Below are positions 48,308-55,827 of a stretch of DNA of 64,000 nucleotides, one piece after another. Position 1 is the first letter of the stretch, and every line of letters starts with the position of its first letter. The notes beneath the pieces are model-generated. The model worked only from the letters and a program-made list of their open reading frames with translations, was not told where the DNA came from and made no database searches. Both the position numbers and the translations under genes were made by a program. This DNA is from CAIQPS01 sp963843455 (GTDB lineage Bacteria > Actinomycetota > Thermoleophilia > RBG-16-64-13), in contig CAWJKE010000008.1 of assembly GCA_963843455.1 (NCBI GenBank), positions 434,001 through 498,000 on the forward strand. The letters run 5' to 3'.

Positions 48308-49552
48308 GTGCGAGGTGTGATCATCCGGGAGAAGATGAGCGTGAGGACGATGCTCGTCCTCGTTCTTCCCACGCTCGGCTTTTCTACCGCGCTCTCCCTC
48401 GTCACCACCTACTTGCCGGTGATCATGGTGCCCAAGTACACCACGTCGAACACGCTGGTGGGCTTTGCGATAGGGGGCGAGGGCATCTTTTCGGCGCTGA
48501 TACCCCTCTGGGTCGGGGTGATCAGCGACCGCATCTGGACTAAACGCTGGGGTCGGCGTCAGCCCTTCATGATCTTTGCCGCCCCCTTCATGGCGGCCGC
48601 TCTCATCCTTGCCCCCTTCCAACCGGGCTACGTCCCCATCGCCATATCTACGTTCATCTTCTTTGCCGCGTACCACTTCTATACGTCGCCATACCAGTCA
48701 CTCATCGCCGACGTGACGCCCGGGAACAGTGCGGGTAAGGTGCAGGGTTACCAGGCCTTCATGCGAGGCGGGGGCATGTTCCTGGGAATGGTTGTAGCCG
48801 GATTCCTGTTCTATCGCTGGGTTCCCCTGCCGTTCGTCCTCAACGGCCTGCTCATCATGCTCTTCACATATCTGATGGTCGTACAGATCGGCGAGCCGGA
48901 GCCGGAGAAGGTCTTTCGGCCCGAGCGCCCCGGCATCAGAGCCGAGATCAAACGCATCTGGCGCTCCACGATGGATAACAAGCCCATCCGCCGGTTCATG
49001 GTCGCCACCTTCCTCTGGGAATCGACCCTTGCGGGCCTGCGACCGTTCATGATGCTCTATTTCATCAACACCCTGGGTTCGACAACGCAGATCGGTGCTC
49101 TCCTGTTCGGACTGGTGGGGGTGACGTACATGGTCGCGGCCCTGGCCAGCGGGTATCTCGCCGACAGGTACGGGCGTTTCAGGCTCATGCGTGTCGGCCT
49201 GCTGGTGTTCCTTGGGGGCTGCCTGTTGGGCTTTTTCATGCGCGACATCAAATGGGCCTTCATCTTCTTGCCCATCTTCGGTCTGGGCGGCTCGATCGTC
49301 CTCACGCTGCCGTACGCGATCCTGATGAGCCTCATGCCCAAGGAGCACATCGGCCAATTCACCGGCATGTTCTCGATGATGCGGGGGTTGGCCAACATCG
49401 TGGCCCCGGTGCTGGCCGGCGCTGCCATCGACATAGCCGCCAAATACATGCCCAAGGGAACGGAGTACTCGGTGGTATGGCTCTACTCGGGCGTGATGAT
49501 CATCATCTCGCTCTACTTCTTCCGTAACACCGGAAAGGACAGCGTCATCTGA
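48308..49552 (+). CDS. Major facilitator superfamily transporter
   Basis: The 414-residue protein has about 12 transmembrane helices in two halves, with the MFS loop motif DRIWTKRWGRRQPFM after helix 2 and its counterpart GYLADRYGRFRLMRVG in the second half. SPYQSLIADVTP and GKVQGYQAFMRGGGMF are reminiscent of the GPH/SLC45-like sugar cation symporters, but the substrate is unknown. The start is GTG 48308 with a strong Shine-Dalgarno 7 bases upstream. Confidence 0.9.
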   Translation: MRGVIIREKMSVRTMLVLVLPTLGFSTALSLVTTYLPVIMVPKYTTSNTLVGFAIGGEGIFSALIPLWVGVISDRIWTKRWGRRQPFMIFAAPFMAAALILAPFQPGYVPIAISTFIFFAAYHFYTSPYQSLIADVTPGNSAGKVQGYQAFMRGGGMFLGMVVAGFLFYRWVPLPFVLNGLLIMLFTYLMVVQIGEPEPEKVFRPERPGIRAEIKRIWRSTMDNKPIRRFMVATFLWESTLAGLRPFMMLYFINTLGSTTQIGALLFGLVGVTYMVAALASGYLADRYGRFRLMRVGLLVFLGGCLLGFFMRDIKWAFIFLPIFGLGGSIVLTLPYAILMSLMPKEHIGQFTGMFSMMRGLANIVAPVLAGAAIDIAAKYMPKGTEYSVVWLYSGVMIIISLYFFRNTGKDSVI

Positions 49553-49637
49553 AGTTTGGGAGGGTAGCCGGCCGGGGATAATCTAGGCACACCCCTCGGG
49601 AAACCACGTCGCGTGCGCGGCGGATCAGGAGGCCGAC

Positions 49638-49949
49638 GTGAGACCCGGACCCGACGTACGGCAATCAACCCAAGCCCGCGATAGCCAGTCGGCACGCCCG
49701 GTGCCTCATGCTCCGGAAGCACGACCCTCCATGGCCCTGAGTGAAGAGCAGCGGCGGTTGCTCGAAATACTTCGGACTCAACGACACGGGATGACTGCGC
49801 GGCAACTGGAGTCCAAGCTCTCCGGGCTCCAGGGAGAGGTCGGGCTCTTGCTCGAAGGCCTGCTGGAGCGCCAACTGGTCGCGCGGCTCAACACCGTGAT
49901 TCCAAGCTACGTCTACCGGTTCGGGGGCGCCGAACCGAATAGCGAGTAG
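49638..49949 (+). CDS. Small winged-helix-like protein
   Basis: GTG 49638 sits 5 bases after AGGAGG and encodes 103 residues. The first 30 are polar and probably disordered; the rest, SEEQRRLLEILRTQRHGMTARQ onward in pieces LESKLSG, LLLEGLLERQLVAR and SYVYRF, looks like a winged helix similar to MarR/DprA-C modules. ATG 49731 would give the domain alone. It has no recognised partner; a short gap separates it from murI. Confidence 0.65.
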   Translation: MRPGPDVRQSTQARDSQSARPVPHAPEARPSMALSEEQRRLLEILRTQRHGMTARQLESKLSGLQGEVGLLLEGLLERQLVARLNTVIPSYVYRFGGAEPNSE

Positions 49950-49987
49950 CGCACGTCGGGCCTCAAGCCAGGCCGGAAGCAGGCGTT

Positions 49988-49996
49988 TGGTAGAAT
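49988..49996 (+). promoter_or_regulatory. Extended -10 promoter of murI
   Basis: TGG-TAGAAT (49988-49996) ends 9 bases before the murI ATG with no Shine-Dalgarno in between, so the mRNA would be leaderless or nearly so. Confidence 0.5.
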
Positions 49997-50005
49997 CGCC
50001 TGACG

Positions 50006-50821
50006 ATGACTGATGACAATGACCAGATCCCCGACCGGAGAGCCATAGGCGTGTTCGATTCCGGGGTCGGCGGGCTGACCGTTCTCCATGAGTGCCTCGT
50101 CAACCTGCCGCACGAAGATTTCGTCTATCTGGGCGACACCGGCAACTTCCCCTACGGTCCCAAGCCTCTGGCCGAGGTGCGTCGGCTTGCCTTTGCGGCC
50201 ACGACCCGGCTTGTCGGCCTCGGCGTCAAGCTGGTGATCGTGGCCTGCAACTCCGCCGCGGCCGCGGCCTTGCCCCAACTGCAGTCAGCTTTCGCCACTC
50301 CGATCGTGGGCGTCGTTATGCCCGGGGCACGGGCGGCGGTGCAGGCGACCCGCGGGCGCCGCGTGGGAGTGCTCGCCACCGAGGCGACGGTTCGCTCGAA
50401 TGCTTATCAGAACGCGCTCGGCGCTCTTGATGCCGGTCTCGAGGTGTTCGCACTTGCGTGTCCTCGGTTGGCGCCGCTCATCCAAGAGGGCGACGTGTTC
50501 TCCGAGGAGACCGAAGGCGCAGCCAGGGAGGCGACGACTGCTCTCAAGGTGGCGGGCGTCGACACGGTCATCCTGGGCTGCACTCACTACCCGCTGATAT
50601 CACCCATGCTTAGGAGGCTCCTCGGGCCGCGCGTGGCGCTCATCAATTCCGCCGAGGAGACCGCGCACGAGGTGGGGGAGATACTGGACCGCAAGGAAGC
50701 GAACAACGACAAGGAGAGGGAAGGCGAGTATCGTTTTCTCACCACGGGCAATCCCGGGGAGTTTCGAGAGGTAGGAGCTCGCTTTCTGCAATTGCCCATA
50801 CGAGAGGTGGAACGGACATGA
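50006..50821 (+). CDS. murI: Glutamate racemase
   Basis: MurI supplies D-glutamate for peptidoglycan. The 271-residue product has GVFDSGVGGLTVL, YLGDTGNFPYG, and both catalytic cysteines in VACNSAAAAAL and ILGCTHYPLI. Length is normal. Its stop overlaps the rph start (ATGA), and rdgB and the mini-zincin follow, so a four-gene operon is likely. Confidence 0.96.
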   Translation: MTDDNDQIPDRRAIGVFDSGVGGLTVLHECLVNLPHEDFVYLGDTGNFPYGPKPLAEVRRLAFAATTRLVGLGVKLVIVACNSAAAAALPQLQSAFATPIVGVVMPGARAAVQATRGRRVGVLATEATVRSNAYQNALGALDAGLEVFALACPRLAPLIQEGDVFSEETEGAAREATTALKVAGVDTVILGCTHYPLISPMLRRLLGPRVALINSAEETAHEVGEILDRKEANNDKEREGEYRFLTTGNPGEFREVGARFLQLPIREVERT

Positions 50822-51579
50822 CCAAGGCCGCCAGACCCGGCGAGAGAGGCGCGGCCGAACTGCGCCCGCTAAGGATCACCCCGGACTTCGTTCGCACCGC
50901 CGATGGATCGGTGCTCCTCGAATTGGGGGGGACGCGGGTCCTGTGCTCGGCTCAGATTGTCAACGGCGTCCCCGGCTGGAAACGGGGCAGCGGTGAGGGC
51001 TGGCTTACTGCCGAGTACTCTCTGCTGCCGAGTTCCACGAAGGAGAGGACGCCGCGCGAGGCGGTTCGGGGACGGCAGGACGGACGCACAGTGGAGATCC
51101 AGCGCTTCATCGGTCGCAGTCTCAGAGCGATCACCGACATGAAGGCCCTGGGGGAGCGCACCGTCTACATCGACTGCGACGTTATCGAGGCGGATGGCGG
51201 GACCCGTTGTGCCGCGGTCACCGGCGGCTACCTCGCACTGCATCTCGCGTGCAAACGCGCAGTGGATGCCCGGGTGCTGAAGAGTCTTCCCTTGACCGAC
51301 TCGGTCGCGGCGGTGAGCGTCGGCGTGGTCGGCGGCGAGCCGATCGTCGACCTCGAATACGAGGAGGACAGCGTCGCCGAGGTCGACATGAATGTGGTGA
51401 TGACCGGCAACGGCAGGCTTATAGAGGTCCAGGCCTCGGCCGAAGCCGCCCCGTTCGAGCGCCAGACGTTCGACAGACTTCTTGCGCTCGCGGAGGCCGG
51501 TATCGGGCGCATCAAGGATTCGCAGTCCGCGGTGATCGCTCAGGCGTACTTCGGCGAGATCGCCGCGTCGAGGCCGTGA
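50818..51579 (+). CDS. rph: Ribonuclease PH
   Basis: RNase PH is a phosphorolytic 3'-5' exonuclease that trims tRNA ends. The 253-residue product shows LGGTRVLCSAQIV, WLTAEYSLLPSST, the phosphate-site arginines in GRQDGRTVEIQRFIGRSLRA, YIDCDVIEADGGTR and EVDMNVVMTG. It is coupled by overlaps to murI upstream and rdgB downstream, the latter a widespread pairing. Confidence 0.97.
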   Translation: MTKAARPGERGAAELRPLRITPDFVRTADGSVLLELGGTRVLCSAQIVNGVPGWKRGSGEGWLTAEYSLLPSSTKERTPREAVRGRQDGRTVEIQRFIGRSLRAITDMKALGERTVYIDCDVIEADGGTRCAAVTGGYLALHLACKRAVDARVLKSLPLTDSVAAVSVGVVGGEPIVDLEYEEDSVAEVDMNVVMTGNGRLIEVQASAEAAPFERQTFDRLLALAEAGIGRIKDSQSAVIAQAYFGEIAASRP

Positions 51580-52184
51580 AGAAAGGCACGTCGGTAGTCC
51601 TGGCCACCGGCAACGCCGGCAAGGTTCGTGAATTCAACCGCCTTCTGGCCGGTGTCTTCAAGGTGCAGCCACTCCCCGAGGGCATCGGCCTGCCACCCGA
51701 GACCGCAGACACCTTTGCGGCCAACGCCCGGCTTAAGGCGGAATCGGTGTTCCAGGCGCTGGGGGGAGATCAAGCTGTGCTTGCCGATGATTCCGGCCTC
51801 GAGGTGGCCGCTCTCGGCGGACGGCCGGGCATCTTCTCTGCGCGTTTCGCCGGGGAGAGCGCAAGCGATGCCGACAACGTGGCGAAGTTACTTCGGGAGC
51901 TTTTCTCTGCGTCGGACCGGAGCGCCCGCTTTGTCTGTGCCCTCTGTCTGCTCCTCCCGGGCGCACAGCAGCAGGGCGCACTAGAAGTCCGGGGGGTGAC
52001 GAACGGATTCATCACCTTGGCCCCACGCGGAGATGACGGGTTTGGCTATGACCCGGTGTTCCAGCCGGAAGGCTGGGACCTCACGCTCGCCGAAGCATCG
52101 CCCGAAGACAAGGACCGCGTGTCTCACCGGGGGGCCGCCGCTCGCTTGCTGCTGGACTGCCTGGCTTCTAGAGACGAGATCTGA
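51576..52184 (+). CDS. rdgB: XTP/dITP diphosphatase (RdgB/HAM1)
   Basis: This house-cleaning pyrophosphatase hydrolyses XTP, dITP and ITP. The 202-residue product has VVLATGNAGKVREFNRLL, ADDSGLEVAALGGRPGIFSA, GDDGFGYDPVF and SPEDKDRVSHRGAA, all family hallmarks. GTG 51576 overlaps the rph stop. Confidence 0.96.
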   Translation: MKKGTSVVLATGNAGKVREFNRLLAGVFKVQPLPEGIGLPPETADTFAANARLKAESVFQALGGDQAVLADDSGLEVAALGGRPGIFSARFAGESASDADNVAKLLRELFSASDRSARFVCALCLLLPGAQQQGALEVRGVTNGFITLAPRGDDGFGYDPVFQPEGWDLTLAEASPEDKDRVSHRGAAARLLLDCLASRDEI

Positions 52185-52185
52185 C

Positions 52186-52560
52186 ATGGACTACGATTCC
52201 TTCGCGGGATTGGTGGCCGATGCCCTCGACTCTCTGCCCGAGAAGTTCCTCGAGCGCATGGTGAATGTCGAGGTTACGATCGAAGACTGGCCCAGCCGCG
52301 ATGATTTGGAGGAGGTGGGCCTGTCTCCCCGCGACAGGAACTCCCTGCTCGGTCTCTACCACGGCGTGCCTCTCACGCACCGCGGTGCCTTCTATTCAGC
52401 GCTCCCCGACCGCATCACGATCTACCAGAAGCCCATAGAGCGGGCAGCCGGACAGGACGAGGACGAGATACGGGAGCAGGTGCGCCATACGGTGATCCAC
52501 GAGATAGCCCACTACTACGGCATCAGTGACGGGCGTCTGAACGAGCTCGGCTACGACTGA
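52186..52560 (+). CDS. Minimal zincin-like metallopeptidase
   Basis: The 124-residue product carries the zinc motif HEIAHYYG within VRHTVIHEIAHYYGISD and matches the small DUF1025-type metallopeptidase family (sub-130 residues, near-minimal zincin fold). Its substrate is unknown. It begins one base after rdgB, so it is probably the last gene of the murI operon, and converges with the XRE regulator gene. Confidence 0.88.
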   Translation: MDYDSFAGLVADALDSLPEKFLERMVNVEVTIEDWPSRDDLEEVGLSPRDRNSLLGLYHGVPLTHRGAFYSALPDRITIYQKPIERAAGQDEDEIREQVRHTVIHEIAHYYGISDGRLNELGYD

Positions 52561-52570
52561 CGGCGGCGGG

Positions 52571-52960
52571 TCAGCGCGAAAGCCTGCGGGCGAGATCGAG
52601 CACAAAGCGACGGTCTGTCGGCCTCATGCGCCGCGCGAGATGCGACAGCTCCCGGGTCTCGGCGTCTTCTTCGGCCGTGTCTTCGAGAGTGAGTTGCTCG
52701 GGCTCCAAGAACGGATCTTCTTCATCGAGCGCGGCATGATAGAGGAGCTCCCGGGCGGGTACGCCCAGAGCCTCGGCGATGGCCTCGATGACGTCGGTGG
52801 TGGGGTTCTTGCGGCCCTTCTCGATGTCTCCCAGGTAGCTCTTGGAGACGCCGGACTCGTCGGCAAGCGCCTGCAGCGTGAAGCCGCGGTCTGAGCGGAG
52901 CTTGCGGACCGTGAGTCCGATGTAATCGGCGAGTCGCCTTTGCGTCACTGTCCGCACCAC
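52571..52960 (-). CDS. XRE-family transcriptional regulator
   Basis: The 129-residue product has a helix-turn-helix of the Cro/cI type (LRSDRGFTLQALADESGVSK and SYLGDIEKGRKNPTT) followed by a Glu/Asp-rich stretch and a basic C-terminal helix (RRFVLDLARRLSR). It is divergent from larC and may control it or the neighbouring genes. The GTG start lacks a clear Shine-Dalgarno. Confidence 0.88.
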   Translation of the reverse strand: MVRTVTQRRLADYIGLTVRKLRSDRGFTLQALADESGVSKSYLGDIEKGRKNPTTDVIEAIAEALGVPARELLYHAALDEEDPFLEPEQLTLEDTAEEDAETRELSHLARRMRPTDRRFVLDLARRLSR

Positions 52961-53059
52961 AGTTCGAAGTAGGTTGGGAGGCGGGACCGACCGTCGTACG
53001 CTCGCAGTGTATGCGGGGGCATGCGAGAATGCAACCGTAACGGCCTAAGGAACGAGGCG

Positions 53060-54292
53060 ATGGCTCACAACCTTCTCTATCTTGACCCCTGGTCCGGTCT
53101 GTCGGGAGACATGATGTTGGCGGCCCTGCTGGACGCTGGGGGAGAGGCGGCGGAGTCAGCGTTGCACGAGGCAGTTGCCTCCCTGGGCCTCAGCGACACT
53201 GCCGTCGAGATCACGCGCGCGACCGAGTGGGGTATAGCCTGCACCCGGATCAACGTACGCGCCGAACAATCGCCGCCCCTACGCCATCTCAGCGACATGC
53301 TTGAGGTGATCGAGCAGGCGGCAGTCTCAGAACGGGTCAAGGCGCGAGCCGTCGCGGCCGTCCGCGTTCTCGCCGAAGTCGAGGCGGGCATCCACGGATG
53401 CTCCGTGGATGACATCCACTTCCACGAAGTGGGGGCGGTGGACACCATAGTCGATGTCGTTGGTACGTTCGTCCTGGTCGAGGCCCTGGAGGTCGACGAG
53501 GTCTTCGTGGGCACCATACCGGTGGGCGGCGGGACGGTCGAGATAGCGCACGGCCGCATGGGGGTTCCGGCCCCGGCTACGGCCGCGCTCCTGGCCGGAT
53601 ATCAGGTGACCGGAGGGCCCGAGATGAGGGAACTGACCACCCCAACGGGAGCTCTGCTTGCCGCACAACTGCAGGCGCGGCAGGGCCCGCTGCCGACGAT
53701 GAGGATCAAGGCCATCGGTTACGGGGCCGGTACCATGAAGTTGGAGCACGGGCCGAACGTGTTGCGCATCGTTCTGGGCGAAGCCGCGGACGCCGCCGAC
53801 GCGGAACCTGCGAGCGCGGTCAACGGCCTGGCTCCCGACGCGGTGGTCGAGTTGCAGACGAACCTCGACGACGTTTCGGCGGAGGTCATCGGGCATGCCC
53901 TGCAACGCTTGCGGGAAGTGGGTTCCCTGGATGCCTGGACGGTCTCGGCGCAGATGAAGAAGGATCGGCCGGGAGTCGTCCTCCACGTGCTCGTCACCGC
54001 CGGCCAGGAGGCGGTCGCGGTCCGGGTGATCTTCGAGGAGACGGGTACTCTGGGGGTGCGTCGCTCGGTGCTCAGCCGCTACGTGGCGGACCGCGAGACC
54101 GTGAGGGTGAGCGTCGCCGGGCGTGACATCGGCGTGAAGTGGGGCAAATGGGAGGGGCGAATGGTGACCCTTGCGCCCGAGTACGAGGATGCCGCCGCGG
54201 CGGCGGCATCCCTGGGGATCCCCGTGCGCGAGGTGATGCACCTGGCGAGCGAAGCGGCGCGCCGCTTGGTCGGGCGGGGCGAGGACGGATGA
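53060..54292 (+). CDS. larC: Nickel-pincer cofactor insertion protein LarC (TIGR00299/DUF111)
   Basis: LarC is the CTP-dependent nickel insertase that completes the nickel-pincer nucleotide of lactate racemase and related epimerases. The 410-residue product reads LLYLDPWSGLSGDMMLAAL, HFHEVGAVDTIVDVVG, the GHGxxPxPAPAT-like AHGRMGVPAPATAALLAG and ELQTNLDDVSAEVIG. It is one continuous frame, unlike the frameshift-split gene of lactobacilli. ATG 53060 has AAGGAACGAGG just upstream; ATG 53021 lacks a site. larB, larE and larA are not nearby, so a direct link to lactate racemase is not shown. lipA overlaps its stop. Confidence 0.9.
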   Translation: MAHNLLYLDPWSGLSGDMMLAALLDAGGEAAESALHEAVASLGLSDTAVEITRATEWGIACTRINVRAEQSPPLRHLSDMLEVIEQAAVSERVKARAVAAVRVLAEVEAGIHGCSVDDIHFHEVGAVDTIVDVVGTFVLVEALEVDEVFVGTIPVGGGTVEIAHGRMGVPAPATAALLAGYQVTGGPEMRELTTPTGALLAAQLQARQGPLPTMRIKAIGYGAGTMKLEHGPNVLRIVLGEAADAADAEPASAVNGLAPDAVVELQTNLDDVSAEVIGHALQRLREVGSLDAWTVSAQMKKDRPGVVLHVLVTAGQEAVAVRVIFEETGTLGVRRSVLSRYVADRETVRVSVAGRDIGVKWGKWEGRMVTLAPEYEDAAAAAASLGIPVREVMHLASEAARRLVGRGEDG

Positions 54293-55203
54293 CCGAAGCA
54301 CGAGGCTGCAGTCCACCTGGTGACAGCCCGCCACCGAACCCCGGTCCCAAGCCCGAATGGCTCAAGAAGCGGCTTCCTGAGGCCGCTTCCCTCAGGCGCA
54401 TGGAAGCCCTTCTCCGCAGGCAGGGGCTGCACACCGTCTGCGAAAGCGCGCTGTGTCCCAACCTGGGCGAGTGCTTCGGCCAAAGCACCGCGACCTTCCT
54501 CATCATGGGCGATGTCTGCACTCGGAACTGCGGTTTCTGTGGCGTCACCAGCGCAGTCCCCGGGCCCCTGGATCCGGAGGAGCCGGTCAAGGTCGCCGAG
54601 GCGGCGTCCAGCCTCGAGCTTCGGCATGTGGTCGTGACGTCCGTGACCCGGGATGATCTGCCGGACGGGGGTGCCGGGCACTACGTCGCCACGATCGGCG
54701 CTATCAGAGCCGCGGTGTCTGAAGCAACGATCGAAGTGCTGGTGCCCGATTTTTCGGGTAGCGCGGAGGCAGTCGCCCTCGTCTTGGCCGAGGATCCCGA
54801 CGTGTTCAACCACAATCTGGAAACCGTCCCGCGCCTGTATCCTACGGTGCGGCCCCAGGCCGTCTACGAAAGGTCGCTCGCGGTGCTGAGGCAGGCTGCT
54901 GAGGAGGGTCGCTCTGTCGTCAAGACCGGGCTCATGGTGGGACTGGGGGAGACGCCCGAGGAAGTCCGCGCCCTGCTGGGCGACGCGCGGGCGGTAGGAG
55001 TCGATGTGGTCACCATCGGTCAGTATCTCCGGCCTTCGTCAGGCCACCTCCCCGTCCTGGAGTACGTACGTCCGGAGAGATTCGCGGAATATGGCGAGTG
55101 GGGCCGGGAACTGGGCCTTCAAGCACACTCGGCGCCCTTCGTGCGCAGCTCCTTTCACGCGGGCGAAAGCTTCGCCAAGGCCAGACGGCGGGAGGCCAAA
55201 TAG
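54289..55203 (+). CDS. lipA: Lipoyl synthase
   Basis: LipA is a radical-SAM enzyme inserting two sulfurs into octanoyl chains on lipoyl-dependent proteins. The 304-residue product has the auxiliary-cluster motif CESALCPNLGEC, the radical-SAM motif CTRNCGFC, VTSVTRDDLPDGGA, NHNLETV and a C-terminal RSSFHAGE with the conserved serine. ATG 54289 overlaps the larC stop. lipB and the dehydrogenase complexes are not in the window. Confidence 0.96.
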   Translation: MTEARGCSPPGDSPPPNPGPKPEWLKKRLPEAASLRRMEALLRRQGLHTVCESALCPNLGECFGQSTATFLIMGDVCTRNCGFCGVTSAVPGPLDPEEPVKVAEAASSLELRHVVVTSVTRDDLPDGGAGHYVATIGAIRAAVSEATIEVLVPDFSGSAEAVALVLAEDPDVFNHNLETVPRLYPTVRPQAVYERSLAVLRQAAEEGRSVVKTGLMVGLGETPEEVRALLGDARAVGVDVVTIGQYLRPSSGHLPVLEYVRPERFAEYGEWGRELGLQAHSAPFVRSSFHAGESFAKARRREAK

Positions 55204-55262
55204 CCGGGGTCCTGGAGTGCGCAACGGGGGAAGAATCCCTGTATCCTGTGTCTGCGCCAAGC

Positions 55263-55268
55263 TACAAT
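55263..55268 (+). promoter_or_regulatory. Candidate -10 of the nuoEFG-like operon
   Basis: TACAAT overlaps the ATG at 55267, which argues that this ATG is not translated. The start at GTG 55294 would then carry a leader of about 20 bases. The -35 is poor. Confidence 0.4.
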
Positions 55269-55293
55269 GACCGTCGGAGCTACAGGTGGTGAT

Positions 55294-55827
55294 GTGAGCG
55301 AGCAAACGTTGGAAGAACAGTTCAACGAACTGCTGGAGCATTACAGAGGAGAAAGGGGGGCATTGGTCCCCCTTTTGCAGGGAGCGCAGGCTATCTTTGG
55401 CTGGCTGCCCAAGGATGTGATGGTGCGGGTGGCCGAAGGGGCCGGCGAGCCTCTCAGCATGGTCTTGGGCGTCGCCACCTTCTATTCGCAATTCCGATTG
55501 AAGCCGCACGCCAAGAACACCATCCGGTGCTGCCACGGCACCGCGTGCCACGTGTCCGGTGCGCCGCTGATCTCCCAGGAGGTCGAGAGGTGTCTGGGAG
55601 TGCACGCCGGGGAGAACACCGAAGACATGCTGTTCACGGTCGAAGAAGTGCACTGTGTGGGGGCCTGTGGTATGGCCCCCGTGGTGATGATCAACGATCG
55701 AGCTCACGGCAAGCTCACCCCTGACAAGGCGGTCGCGGTGGTCAAGGAGTTCCGGGCTGCCGAACTGGCTGCGGCAGGGCTGACTGGCGGCGGGCCAGCG
55801 GGCGGCGAAGGGGAAGGCTCGGCATGA
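55294..55827 (+). CDS. nuoE: NuoE-like [2Fe-2S] subunit of an NADH oxidoreductase
   Basis: The 177-residue protein matches the 24-kDa subunit (NuoE/HydC/HndA type). It has an N-terminal helical part, then GVATFYSQFRLKPHAKNTI, and the thioredoxin-like [2Fe-2S] fold with cysteines in CCHGTACHVSGA and VHCVGACGMAPVV. It hands electrons to or from NuoF. GTG 55294 is preferred because the in-frame ATG 55267 falls inside the promoter. The next gene overlaps by 4 bases. Confidence 0.92.
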   Translation: MSEQTLEEQFNELLEHYRGERGALVPLLQGAQAIFGWLPKDVMVRVAEGAGEPLSMVLGVATFYSQFRLKPHAKNTIRCCHGTACHVSGAPLISQEVERCLGVHAGENTEDMLFTVEEVHCVGACGMAPVVMINDRAHGKLTPDKAVAVVKEFRAAELAAAGLTGGGPAGGEGEGSA

